The notes beneath the pieces are model-generated. The model was not told the origin of the DNA. It did not search any database and was given only the letters and a program-made list of their open reading frames with translations. From Galeruca laticollis (lineage: Eukaryota > Arthropoda > Insecta > Coleoptera > Chrysomelidae), in assembly GCA_963921935.1 (NCBI GenBank), contig OY998177.1:103531015-103595014 (forward strand): 64,000 nt of DNA. Reading direction: 5' to 3'. The position numbers and the translations under genes are program-made. Shown in pieces: positions 1-10,826 of this stretch; the first letter of the stretch is position 1, and the number at the start of each line of letters is the position of its first letter.

Positions 1-2055
1 TATAGCGATCGATAAGGTAACAAACCGCGCACGCCAAAGTACTTCTCAGCCAGTATCCAAAATATCAATAAAATAGGAGAAATAAAATTAACCCAAACAT
101 TTTCTTTGATTGATTAAAATGTTGTACCTCACAATAACCAACAAACAACATCCTACATGAATATAAACAAAGATTTCTCTCTAATATATTCCCAACTTAA
201 TATTTTTATCTCTGTGTGACGAAAGAGGGTGTGTATGTGTTACAGCTGCTCCCGTTTTATAAACACCTCCGTTAGGGTTAAGGGGGTTCTCGGTCACAAT
301 AATTTTCGTATTGCTCATAACAAATATCATAAATAAAGTTTGGCGTTTGACGTAGTGACAACTCCATTCGGGGTGGGTGAATATGTTCTGCAATAATTGT
401 AATATTCTGATGCCGACAATGCGTATAAGGTCACGTGACAAAAAGTATAATCTTGGATGACGAAGCTTAAGTCTCGGGAGGCGTATCGTCTGGGGGGAAT
501 TATCCCATATTTTTTAGTTTTAAAAATGTGTATAAAAATTGTTGTTATCCAAATATAGTTTTTAAAAACGCAAAAGTTTCTCGATGATATGTTGCGTCAT
601 TTAGCGGACTTATCAATATTCTATTTAAAATATTTTTGTTTCCCAAAGTTGGTAGTATTTGACGTTATATGTGTGGACAATCCAAATGAGATAAATTCAT
701 TATTTTGGTTACTGTGTTCAGATTATAAATTAATATTCTTTAACGTGAAAATTTTATCACTGCCTTCAACCCGTTTGGAATGACGGTACAACCTCCAATT
801 TTCAAGTGGGACGTATGGGATTGTTTGAAAGGTCTCTTACAAAAATGTAATTTTTTTCAAGTTTCTTGCAAAAGTTAACATAGAAAAAAACTAAATCGCC
901 AAAGTTCACCACAATCTCTTCAAACCTTATTACAATATACTAAAAACTTATTTAAGAGTGAGTAAAAAATTTCAGTGTCCTTCTTAGATGGTATCCATTA
1001 AAAATACCATAGATAAATACTTTTAATACGGGGAACAAGGGAATCGCCGGTACTAAGTCCGAAGCCACAAAGTTTTGTCGAGTGCTGCGCCATCTATTGT
1101 GGTGGAAGGTTACTATTCACCAACAGGGAAAAAATAAAGGAAGAGACCTGCATGATTAGTCACAGTCTACTAGCTACTACTAGATGGCAAGCCAAGCAAA
1201 TACTGAAGGTTTTTTGAATTATGCCTGAGTATATTGTTTTTTCTTAAATAAACAAATAAAAGCAGTCACACAAAGTTTAAACACTTTTTGGAACAACCTG
1301 TTATTTTATTTTGGCTTAAAGGTAGGATAGGTTGTTTCAAAAAGCTGTTTAAAGCTTTTATCCGTTTTTATTAACAGGATAGTTTATTAAAAGACGAATG
1401 TCGACAAATAGTTTAAACAATTTATTATAAAATTTTGTTTATAAAATAGTACAGGTGATTTTCTTTATTTTCTTCTCAAACTTAAGATAAGAATAATTTA
1501 TTGATAATAGCATGTGCTAACAAATATTACACATATGATACAATATAATGGATACACATTTTTCAAAAAGTTCAGATTTTTTAAAGGTTTCAGCAGCATA
1601 CCTTTTTAACAGCAACTGACGACTTCTTCTAAACTGGGTAGCTCTTTTTAAAATTGACTGGCTATTTGATAGAAACGTCTGGCTTTTATTGATAGGTCTT
1701 TAACCCTAGAAACATTCACCTCAGCAAGTAAATCAGATCTTTCTAAACTAAACAAATAATATCTTTAGCAATAAAAAATAATATGAATATGCAATATACG
1801 TTGCATTTTGATAACATTTTTATTGAAATGTTAAATTTTAAACCCTATTTTAGACAATATTCTAATAGAAGTATACAGTCAAAACTTGATGTAACTAAAT
1901 AATATGGAATTATAAAAGCATTTCTAAGTACCTAATAATTTTTTATGTTTATTAATAAATCAAAATATTGACCTATACCTAATATCTACTATTTCTGTGA
2001 AAATTTCTTTGTTAAACACCTATATATTAATAAATCAATTAATTATTCACTCACT
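1..2055. other. No gene recognised; A+T-rich non-coding
   Basis: Only short chance frames are present. The stretch 1079-1115 contains the phrase tgctgcgccatctattg, and a related gatggcg phrase recurs near 2718, suggesting old repeat ends. A GGTCACGTGAC palindrome is at 429-439. Nothing else is supported. Confidence 0.4.
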
Positions 2056-2700
2056 TCATTTTGGAGTAACTGTGGCATTCAAGTCTGTTGGTGTGACAGA
2101 AGTAGAATCTTGAATAGCATGTGTTGATAATTTCAGCTCGGGTTCAACTGAATAGCTACACCTAGCCTCATCAATAGCACAGGATTCTTGTGCATTTTTA
2201 GCTCTCAGTTTTACAAACTGATCGTTTAAAGCTTCCTGTAACTCTAAATTCCTAGGACTCTCAGTTACAGATGCAGTGCCAATTTGTGGTACAGCTAAAG
2301 AGGTTGATGGCGCAGCTTCAATTATTGAGGAAGGAACATTATCAGTTACTGTTTCTAAAGATTCTAGAAAATAAAAACAATTATTGAATAAAAGTATCCT
2401 AGTTAGTTGTTAGTTTTTTTCTGTAATTATTATAGATTTACCTGGTAAATTGACTGATGAATAAACTCCTTTTTTCAGATCTTTATTTGGACCAAAATCT
2501 TTAGGTAAAAAGTGTAAGGCACACACTACAATTGTTGTAAATATTCTCAGATGTCATTTTCTCCTTCATCCTTATGTTTCCACATAAATTTACCCATTTG
2601 TCAAAAATTACTTTATTTTTTAAAATTGACATCCAAATAGCTTGGTTTGGGTAAATTCACAGATGACGGTATGACAGCAATCAGTAAAATAAAGTTCGTT
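2056..2700 (-). pseudogene. THAP-domain gene fragment (two exons, frameshifted N-terminus)
   Basis: On the - strand a C-terminal exon spans 2363 down to the stop TGA at 2056-2058, with acceptor tttctag just upstream. The preceding exon ends at 2442 with donor gtaaatc, giving a 78-bp intron and an in-phase junction (NLP-E-SLETV). The upstream exon has the end of a THAP zinc-finger domain: VCALHFLPKDF, then LKKGVYSSVNLP, where the final Cys/His pair and the Pro-rich tail are typical. Further upstream another frame gives a fitting piece with W, KWV and EKMTSENIY, so a frameshift separates the two halves of the domain. The C-terminal exon is Ser/Thr-rich and has no recognised domain. THAP proteins bind DNA and include P-element-type transposases; a host gene relic and a transposon relic are both possible. 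Confidence 0.5.
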
Positions 2701-2862
2701 AGTAACCTTCCAAGCGAATAGATGGCGTTAAAAATGCAGTTTAGCAGTGGCTATAAAAGATCGCAGGTCATGAAAAATACATTAAACAGTTTCCATGGCA
2801 ATGTTAGTTTGTTTAAAACATCATAGCAAATTGTTAGTTGTCACTTTCCAGTGTTATAAGTT

Positions 2863-3075
2863 TTGTTGGAATACAATTCATATCAATTAAAAAAAATGGT
2901 TAGATTCACAAGAATGCATGAAGTATCAGTTTTACCAATGATTGGTTACGAAAATAAAACCCGAACACGACAGGAAGTAGTTCGACAATTTCATGAGAAA
3001 ATGTATAATATGTTTCCACTAGATCAAAAACTTCTGTCCTCTTACATATTAATTGTTTCCGCAAACCCCTCTTAG
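2863..3075 (+). pseudogene. Possible transposase-like helix-turn-helix fragment
   Basis: An in-frame ATG at 2896 opens a frame with a segment reading IGYENKTRTRQEVVRQFHEK. This resembles the helix-turn-helix start of several insect transposon proteins, where a short phrase like RTQ-EV-FHEKY precedes the DNA-binding helix. It stops after about 60 codons and no catalytic part follows. Weak evidence; it could be chance. Confidence 0.25.
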
Positions 3076-3859
3076 TTACTCGTTTCTAAGGAAATTTATA
3101 TAAAATATATAGATATAGATGTCTTAGGTTAAGTGTTTATATTTATGACAACTGTCAAAGGATTTGGCTTGATTATTTACAATATTATCTAATTTATTTT
3201 AACTACATCACAAATATGTTATAATAATCGAAATATGTTATAATAATAGATTTTATATCGATAGAAATCTAATTTAGGAACATTTATTCATCAGAAAGGA
3301 ATGAGTATTTCCACTTCCAGTACCATTTTTAATTTTGTTTAAATTTTCTATTGCAATTTCCGATATGTTCTTGAGATATTGCGGTGGGAGGAATTTCACA
3401 AAAATGTTATTGTGATTCACTTAACGAAATTATGACTTAACCTTATACTTTTAACGAGAGCTTTATGTAACCATTTGGTCAGATTTGATTTACCAATGAT
3501 GCGAGCCGTTTTGGACTGAATTGATAACCATCGTTTGCTAACGCCACGGGGTAAAAAGAAGAAAAGAGGAAGATTGAAAGACAAGGGTAAGAAGTTGGGA
3601 TGAAAATAATGATAATAATTAGAGAGAAAATACAAAAACGAAACAGCAAATAAATAAGGGAGCAGTACAATGTAAAATGTTAATGGAAATGGAGAATACA
3701 AAGGTTAACAAAGAAAATGAAATGGAAGAAATTAGACAGAACGATGTGAAGATGTTGAAAAAATATCAAAGAAAGTATACAGAAAGAAATAAAGATACAG
3801 GAGAGAAAGAATATAGAGTAAATTAAGAAAAATTACAAAATGTGAATAAACTAATGGAA
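3076..3859. other. Non-coding; weak LINE-like A-rich segment at the end
   Basis: No reliable gene. The + strand from about 3660 to 3840 is unusually A/G-rich and reads like the Lys/Glu-rich linker of the LINEs seen elsewhere here, but without a diagnostic motif. Confidence 0.25.
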
Positions 3860-3935
3860 GAATCCCGAATACATGGAATAATCCCAAATACATGGAAGAA
3901 TCCCAAATACATGGAAGTATCCCGAATGCCGTATA
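3860..3935 (+). repeat. 19-bp tandem repeat, about 3.5 units
   Basis: Units at 3860-3878, 3879-3897 and 3898-3916 read (g/t)aatccc(g/a)aatacatggaa, and a decayed fourth unit starts at 3917. The unit-to-unit changes are one or two bases. Confidence 0.85.
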
Positions 3936-3975
3936 CTGAAATGAGGTGAAATAACAATGATAGAAAACACAATGA

Positions 3976-3977
<2 letters not shown>

Positions 3978-4031
<54 letters not shown>
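3978..4031. repeat. (TA)n microsatellite
   Basis: An uninterrupted run of alternating T and A of about 54 bp immediately before repeat copy A. Confidence 0.95.
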
Positions 4032-4032
<1 letters not shown>

Positions 4033-4034
<2 letters not shown>

Positions 4035-4150
4035 TTCTGAAATAAGCCTAATAGGGCTATTGTCGAGAGTAGCATGACGCGACTTCGGAAAAATTTCAAG
4101 TTTTTCGTTTTGGGGTTCCTAGATGCCAAAATTACCCCCCGTTCCAAAGG

Positions 4151-4196
<46 letters not shown>

Positions 4197-4615
4197 TATA
4201 ACGAAATTTGTAAGCACGATAGAGGGCGTATTTTTAGACGGATCGAATCCAAACTCGCTACAAAAATCGGTTAGGCAAAAATCTTGGACGAGTTCGTTAA
4301 TGAGCCAAATTGGCTTTGTTTTTCAGTTCACGCAAAAAAGTTACAGAGCTTTTTCATAGATCTTAACATGTTCTACAACTTTTGTATTCAACATTTTTTT
4401 CTAAATCGTACATTAAAACATTCATTTAAGAAAATTCACAAATTTACAAGAAATTTTTTTCATTTTTTTTATTTTTTTGTTTTTGATTTGATGCCAAAAT
4501 GTTACATTGGTTTTTTGTACATCTCAAAAGATTCTATTACTTTTGTATCTAACTTTTTATTTTGGGTTTTATGCAAAAATGTTACTGAAATAAGCCTGTC
4601 CAATTGATCCTGTGC
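4033..4615 (+). repeat. Interspersed non-coding repeat with central (TA)n, copy A
   Basis: Starts near agggctattgtcgagagtag and ends near cctgtgccattgggattttt, with a (TA)n block at 4152-4192. A second copy in the same orientation is at 49440-50090, matching along most of its length. There is no protein-coding potential beyond low-complexity frames. A longer (TA)n also precedes it at 3978-4031. The family is unrecognised. Confidence 0.7.
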
Positions 4616-5080
4616 CATTGGGATTTTTAACCTGAAATTAAAAATGTGGGGTTTTAACAAAATAAAATTTTAGGTGATCTCCAAATAATTATACTCCAAG
4701 GGTAAAATGACATAGTTTGTCAATTTATCCGAGGATCGGGTATATCATTTTACCCATTGGTCACCATTAAACAAGAAGTTAATAGGAGATAAAAACTGTA
4801 TACATTGTGGTAATTGGTGTGTAGAATCGCTACGAGAAGTACATGCTCTACTTATTTATATCAAAAATGTAACAAAACTAAATTTTTGTAAAGTATACGA
4901 ACCTCTAAAGATTTCACCTTACAAGTTGGCGCGTAGTACTAAAGTGACGCGTTGCGATAACACCACTGCGGCTACTGAACGATAACTATAATTTTGTCTG
5001 GCGATAGGAAATTGGGTAGGGAGTGTCTCAATGAGTAGTAGTAGTAGTATGAGTAGAATTTAAAAAAAAGAGAACTATGT
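4616..5080. other. No gene recognised
   Basis: A+T-rich sequence with the phrase tgacatagtt..ttttaccc repeated near 4708, 4747 and 5080, which hints at an old short repeat. Nothing codes. Confidence 0.3.
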
Positions 5081-5660
5081 CATTTTACCCTAGTATGTCG
5101 TTTTAGGCCAGGTTCTTCTACTTTAGATTTCAATAAATTACTGAGAGCTTCTACTGTTCTGATTCCTTTGGAAAGTCTTTTATTTGCTTCATTTGTTTCG
5201 TTATTCTTACTGTTAATTATTAGGTAATGAAAACTGTTGACTTTCTCTAATTTATTTGTCTGGCTGTCTGTTCTAAAAGTAACCTCCTTTATCCTGTCGA
5301 TTACATCTTGTTTTATCTCCATCTATTTTGTTTTCATATTATTTTTATAAGGTCACCTGGCTTCACTTCACCTAAGTATTATTTCCAGCTTCCTTTCTGA
5401 TCTAGTTATCAAAGTAAGATCATTGGCATATGCAGTTACCTGATGTTTATAATGGTATATCATTCCTTTAGTATGAAGTTCGGCTTTTCTTATATCTTCT
5501 AGCACCAAATTAAATCCCTGTTTCAGTCCTTGTCTTGAAATAAAGCTTTTTGAGACCCTTCCCACTAACAATATTTCCAATGATGCTCTTTCAAGGGTTA
5601 GTTTTATCAACTTAACTAGGTTTTTTGGAACTCCTAGATTGCCCAATGACTCGTACAATT
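5080..5660 (-). pseudogene. Non-LTR retrotransposon (LINE) reverse-transcriptase fragment
   Basis: Two - strand frames give RT palm pieces: LKQGFNLVLEDIRKAEL, then TAYANDLTLITRSERKLE, where the catalytic YADD has become YAND. The downstream piece (VEALSNLLKSK) matches the region after the palm. It is closely similar in wording to the LINE remains at 35.7-37.9 kb. The SPLLF segment of the RT is deleted (QG runs straight into FNLVLE), so it is dead. Confidence 0.75.
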
Positions 5661-6570
5661 TGGAGCCTCACGCCTGTTTAAAGTTAATAAACAATAAGTA
5701 TAGTTCCACATTTTATTTATAGCTATTATTTTAATAGCGAATATCTAGTCTGATGTTCTTCTTTCGTTTTTGGAAATCCCTGGATATTGTCCAAGTTCTT
5801 TGTTATACACATATTTCGTAAGCATATTTCAAAATAATTCTGGCTAAATGATATAGCATTTTGTATTCTTATTTGGCTATCCTGTGCAAGTATTCCAAAT
5901 AAAATTATAAACAGACATTTCAAAACACGAATTCATAGAAGCTTTGGAACTATCACGATCTTCAATATATTTCAAATTTGAGGATAAACTATATTAAACC
6001 ACTCGATGACCGTGCTTTGATAAGCATCCAAGTAGTAATTAACACAATTAGTAAAGGAAGATCTTGGGGAAACTATAATAAGTAAACTTAACATAAATAT
6101 TCTATTCTTTTGTGTGTTTTTATCAAATTAGAGCGTACATTAATTTACTCCTCTCAGTCAAATCTTCTATATTCAACTTTGATTTATGCTTGAAGGTATG
6201 AATAAATAAAAACTCACTTTATCCCTCATTACACGACTTCCACAATCAACAACATCACAAAAACATCATTTTAAGGGTCAACAGATTTAAATTTTTTAAA
6301 ATAACAATAACTGCCTATGCACTTTCGATACAAATAATCCATTTGTTTATCCTCTGGACGCCATTGAACAGCTGATGATGACATTAGCGTAGAGTACCCT
6401 ATTACATCCAACTTTTAAGAGTTCAAACACTAAATATGTTCGTTCGGTTAATAAAATACATTGAATTAAGAAAATGAACAGTTGGTGCTTTTTTTGTTTT
6501 TACCGGCGGTCATCGTTTACAGCGCTCAATTCCTCTTTCTGTTATAGTACAACCAAAATAGTCACTAGAA
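5661..6570. other. No gene recognised
   Basis: A+T-rich intergenic or intronic sequence. Short open frames here have no recognisable motif. Confidence 0.3.
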
Positions 6571-6592
6571 ATAATGTATATTATATATATAT

Positions 6593-8569
6593 ATAATAAA
6601 CTCTGACTCGTGGATTGAGAATATCTCTAATACACATATACCAAATGACATAAAAGAAATATTAGCATATGGAAAAAATTTCTCTCTGCCATACAAAAAT
6701 GAGAACGAATTACCTTATACAGAATATATTGCAAGTATAGAAACAGCCATTATTAATAAACCAGATCAAATAAAAGATAATATTAGAGCTGATGTAGTAA
6801 ATACTATCACCAATCATAAAATAAAACTCCGTCATCATAAAACTCAAAAAATCAATAAAACTCAAAAAAACATCCAAAAAAAATTGAAGAAAACTAAAGA
6901 ATTTATAAAATGCAATCCGCAAATTACAATTCTACAACCGGATAAATGTAATAAAACACTAGTAATGAACACCGATGATTATAATAATAAAATGACAGAG
7001 CTACTAAATGATAGAAAAGTTTATCAAAAAATTAAATCAGATAAAACCAAAATATTTCAAAACAAAAATAATACATTTATAAAAAAACTTTTAAATAATG
7101 GTTCTATCAATGCCAACGAAACAAAAAAATTACAAACACACAATGCTTTACCACCAAAACTATATGGACTACCGAAAATACATAAACCAAATATACCAAT
7201 GCGTCCAATAGTGTCATACATCCAATCACCTTTTTATAAGCTGTCCAAATATCTTGCATATAGTCTATCAAAAACAACCAAAAATAATTTTTATGTGAAA
7301 GATTCATTTATGCTCAAACAATTTTTAGATACAGTGCATATTCCTGATAATTATAAAATCATATCCCTAGATGTCATTTCAATGTATACAAATATTCCAA
7401 ATGATCTTATAACACATGTACTAAAAGATAAATGGGATTCGATCAAACAACATACATCACTTAACTATGACGAATTTCTAGAAGGCATTATGCTTATACA
7501 AACAAATAATTACTTTCAATATAATGACAACTTTTTCCAACAACTAAACGGATGTACAATGGGATCTCCAATTTCTTCAAGTCTAGCGCAAATTGTCATG
7601 GAATATATAGAAGAAAAAGTATTAAATAATATAGATTTTGATGTAATATTTTTTAAAAGATACGTTGACGATTGTTTAGCTGTAATTCCGAGTAACAAGT
7701 GCGATGCATTCCTGAGTGCTTTCAATAGTTTCAACCCAAGTATCCAATTCACTTTAGAAATCGAAAACAATAACAAAATAAATTTTCTAGACATGACACT
7801 TATAAAAACCAAAAACAAAATAAAAACTAAACTATATACAAAAGAAACATGGTCTGGACGATATCTAAATTATAACTCATGCCATCCCAAATCACAAAAA
7901 AACAGTGTCATTATAGGATTAACAGATAGAGCTATCAAATTAACTTCACCTGAGTATCGCCCTAAGGTATTGAAAAAACTTAAAAATGTTCTAAAAAATA
8001 ATCAATATCCAGAAAATCAAATTAACAGAATCATTCAACAACGTACATATAAATTATACAATAACAACATAAAACCAAGTACACAAATAAAACCAAACCA
8101 AGAAAATGATACATATATAGCTCTACCTCATACAAATCAATTATCTGAAAAGCTTAAATACATCTTATCAAAATATAACATCAATGTATGCCATAAATCC
8201 CACAACACATTATCGCCACTTTTTACTAAACTAAAAAACAAAACCAAAGATAATAAAAAATCTAATATTATATACTCCATACCATGCATGAATTGTCCGA
8301 AGCATTATATAGGAATGACTACACAGTACTTGGAGGGCAGGTTGAATGGTCACAAATATACAAAAAATGCATCAACTGCTTTACACAAACATGAAAGCAC
8401 TGAGAATCATGAATTTGATTATAAAAAAACAAAAATCTTAGCTCAAGACACAAATTATCAGAAATTATCAATTAAAGAAATGATACACATAAAACAAGAT
8501 GAGTTTTCTGTGAATGATAGACAAGATATAAAAAACTTGAGTCAAATTTACTATAAGCTGATTAATTAA
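6593..8569 (+). CDS. Penelope-like element (PLE) protein: reverse transcriptase plus GIY-YIG endonuclease, 5' truncated
   Basis: One uninterrupted frame runs from about 6593 to TAA at 8567-8569. No ATG occurs before 6964, so the element is 5' truncated. RT motifs in order are: LYGLPKIHKP and MRPIVSY (about 7165-7220), LDVISMYTNIP, NGCTMGSPISSSLAQ (about 7550), and the catalytic RYVDDCLAV (about 7660). Next comes the connector (FLDMTLIK, RYLNYNSCHP) and a C-terminal GIY-YIG nuclease with IIYSIPCMNC and HYIGMTTQYLEGR (8268-8343). This order is diagnostic of PLEs, which use the nuclease for target-primed reverse transcription. The YVDD and nuclease motifs look intact, unlike the other elements here, so the insertion is probably young. 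(TA)n tracts flank it on both sides. Confidence 0.92.
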   Translation: MINSDSWIENISNTHIPNDIKEILAYGKNFSLPYKNENELPYTEYIASIETAIINKPDQIKDNIRADVVNTITNHKIKLRHHKTQKINKTQKNIQKKLKKTKEFIKCNPQITILQPDKCNKTLVMNTDDYNNKMTELLNDRKVYQKIKSDKTKIFQNKNNTFIKKLLNNGSINANETKKLQTHNALPPKLYGLPKIHKPNIPMRPIVSYIQSPFYKLSKYLAYSLSKTTKNNFYVKDSFMLKQFLDTVHIPDNYKIISLDVISMYTNIPNDLITHVLKDKWDSIKQHTSLNYDEFLEGIMLIQTNNYFQYNDNFFQQLNGCTMGSPISSSLAQIVMEYIEEKVLNNIDFDVIFFKRYVDDCLAVIPSNKCDAFLSAFNSFNPSIQFTLEIENNNKINFLDMTLIKTKNKIKTKLYTKETWSGRYLNYNSCHPKSQKNSVIIGLTDRAIKLTSPEYRPKVLKKLKNVLKNNQYPENQINRIIQQRTYKLYNNNIKPSTQIKPNQENDTYIALPHTNQLSEKLKYILSKYNINVCHKSHNTLSPLFTKLKNKTKDNKKSNIIYSIPCMNCPKHYIGMTTQYLEGRLNGHKYTKNASTALHKHESTENHEFDYKKTKILAQDTNYQKLSIKEMIHIKQDEFSVNDRQDIKNLSQIYYKLIN

Positions 8570-8862
8570 CTCATTTCAACTTCCCTCGTATAGTATCGTT
8601 GCATTGAAATTCTAAGGTGAGTACGTCAATTTTAATTCTGTGTTTTTATTAATGTTTTTAAGAAACCTACTAATGTTGTGTTTTTATCTATTTACAAATA
8701 TTTTAATCGTACCTTATTCTTATAATGATATTATTTTGAAAATGCTTCCAAAGAAGAAGCGAAACGTTAAAATTTTTATCCATTTTCAATAGAAAAATGT
8801 GAAATACAATCGTATTTTAATTATTTAAAACAACCTATGAACCCAAGAATATAAACATTTCC

Positions 8863-8866
<4 letters not shown>
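8570..8866 (+). mobile_element. 3' tail of the PLE with a hammerhead-like box
   Basis: Non-coding tail after the RT stop. At about 8739-8770 the sequence reads gcttc, a seven-base loop, then gaagc followed by GAAACG, the 3' core of a hammerhead ribozyme. The 5' core is decayed (TTGAAAA in place of CTGATGA). PLEs commonly carry hammerhead motifs in their terminal repeats. The tail ends at the (TA)n at 8867. Confidence 0.6.
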
Positions 8867-8925
<59 letters not shown>

Positions 8926-8928
8926 GTA

Positions 8929-8964
<36 letters not shown>
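8867..8964. repeat. (TA)n microsatellite, interrupted once
   Basis: About 95 bp of alternating T/A with one interruption (cgag) near 8923. It borders the 3' end of the PLE. Confidence 0.95.
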
Positions 8965-8965
<1 letters not shown>

Positions 8966-9019
8966 TGCAGGATAGTATTTGCTGACAGTTAGAAATAAAA
9001 CTTGAAAATACTGGGGAAT

Positions 9020-9066
9020 TGGAAAAATTCCAAGCTTTCGAGGATGATTATTCTCATCATCAGCAC
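9020..9066 (-). mobile_element. Hammerhead-like motif, PLE terminal-repeat remnant
   Basis: On the - strand both hammerhead core boxes are present: CTGATGA, then a short GAG...CTC stem with a 10-base loop, then GAAA. They are followed by ttggaa-ttt-ttccaa, a small hairpin. One extra T after CTGATGA would have to bulge out. PLE terminal repeats are the usual source of such motifs in animals. No RT is attached here. Confidence 0.45.
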
Positions 9067-9084
9067 TGATGAAAATAATAATAA

Positions 9085-9310
9085 AATAATAAACGGTTTT
9101 CAAGATGAAAACTAACTTTTCCGCATCTGTGAGATGCCCTAAACAATATTCTGTCATAATTGCCACTTGTATACACTTCGTGGGATGTATCGTGCTAACT
9201 AATGTATCGTGCTAACTAACCGAAATTTCTCCAAAAATAACCAAAAATGTAGTACATCTGAATTCATAGGACCCGCTGTACTCTCTTCAGTCAGCTGAAT
9301 CCAAGTGGGA
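9085..9310 (+). repeat. Copy 1 of the 'gcacgatacagcctccgg' repeat family (short)
   Basis: Begins aataaacggtttt, then actaacttttccgcatctg, and contains atcgtgctaactaa twice and the ccgaaatttctcca block. The same order is seen at 21715-22680 (opposite strand), 46505-46710 and 61695-62165. No coding. Confidence 0.75.
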
Positions 9311-9436
9311 GAGGACTAAACTATATACAACTTTGAAAAAAGACACGTTCTTAAATCTTATCACTTTCATTTTTAATAATACGTTTTTTACCTTCAACAA
9401 AAAATTTTATCGGTAATGTTTTCGCACTCCAACGAG

Positions 9437-10400
9437 ATTGCCAATAAGTCATATTATTGCAATAATAATTTTGGATGAACTCCTGAATAATGTCATCCCA
9501 ATCTTACCTTTTCGAATGCCTTTTGTTTACAAATATGTGGATGATCTGATTTGTTCCGTCACTGCTGATGAAACTCAATTCACCATTGAAGAGGAGAACG
9601 ATCGCAGTATACCTTTTTTAGATACCAAGCTGATTAGAAATATCGAAAACTGCATAATTTTTGATTGGTACTTTAAGCCAAAATCGTCTGGCAGGTTTAT
9701 AAATTACTTTCCGAACCATCCAAAAACTCAGAAATTTAACAGTGTAATGAATATAAAAAACAGAATCTTACATATCAGCAATGACACCCTCTAAAATACA
9801 AATCTTAAGAAATTGTACGATATTGTTCTCAACAACGGTTACCCAGGATATATTTTGAAAAAACTAATATACAATTCTGATTTTTTTGATGGTCCCAGAG
9901 AGAACAGAAGTTTTCTGGAATATACATATAAAAAGGTACCATATGTAAAAGGTTTAACAAATGCTATAACAGCTATTTTTAAACCGTTTCCAAATCTAAA
10001 AATCGCCAAATACAATGCAAGAAGTATTCGGTCGATATATACAAAAACAAAAGATGTGACTCCACTTCAGTTTCATTCGCATGTGGTTTACAGAATTCCT
10101 TGCTCAAGTTGTCCCAAATGTTATATTGGTGAAACGTCTCAATGGTTCAGACAACGGTTGATACAACACAGAAACGACTGCCGGTTGGGAAAAAATGTGT
10201 GTGCCACGGTAAATCACCACCAAACCACCGGACATACATAGGATTACGATGATGTTGACATAATCCGACATGAGAATAATTATAGAAGGAGGGTGCTCCT
10301 TAAAATGTGTGAAATTGAAAAGCAACCACATGTGGTCAACTACAAAATAGATGTGAACCAATTAAGTACCATCTACTCGAACCTTCTTAAAATATAACAT
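9437..10400 (+). pseudogene. Second Penelope-like element: RT C-terminal part and GIY-YIG domain, with stops
   Basis: The frame from 9438 carries FVYKYVDDLICSV (catalytic YVDD), PFLDTKLI and GRFINYFPNHPKTQK, then stops at 9792. The frame from 9813 carries VVYRIPCSSCPKCYIGETSQ with WFRQRLIQHRNDC, the GIY-YIG nuclease, and stops at 10239-10241; further homologous codons follow to about 10390. The N-terminal half of the RT is missing. It is diverged from the element at 6593 and is in the same orientation. Confidence 0.88.
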
Positions 10401-10793
10401 TCTGGCTGTTTCTTTTTTCGTTGACTTTCACTGGACTATTGTATAAAAATTATTAAGAAGTTTTTATTATAAAAAGGAAAATTTTTGAAAAACAATAAAA
10501 GAAATAATCATCGTTTCAATTCATTGGTATTTTGTTTTCATTAAGAATTCCAAGTTTTAAAATAGTTTATGCCTCACTTGCTGGTGGAGTACCTCATGTA
10601 ATATGCTGGTGATTGCTTTTAGTTTTAACTGTGTGCTGATAGCGCTTATAATCTGATCTGTAAGTGTGTTTTATCATGACATTTCATTATAGTTGAATGT
10701 GACCATATATTATTTTAGTTAACTCCTGATGAAGCAATAAAATCATTGCGTAATATTGGGATATAAAAGGAAAACAGTGTTATTCATTTTATG

Positions 10794-10795
<2 letters not shown>
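10401..10795 (+). mobile_element. 3' tail of the second PLE with hammerhead-like motif
   Basis: The tail contains CTGATGA at about 10724-10730, then agcaat/attgc arms around a short loop, then GTAA where a hammerhead has GAAA. So the 5' core is intact, the stem is good, and one base of the 3' core is changed. Confidence 0.55.
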
Positions 10796-10825
<30 letters not shown>

Positions 10826-10826
10826 C
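10796..10826. repeat. (TA)n microsatellite
   Basis: About 30 bp of alternating T/A after the PLE tail. Confidence 0.95.

Noticed and set aside
3851..4359. Several frames of alternating Ile-Tyr residues
   Set aside because: They are translations of (TA)n microsatellites and not proteins; the same applies at 8867-9166 and 49460-49846.
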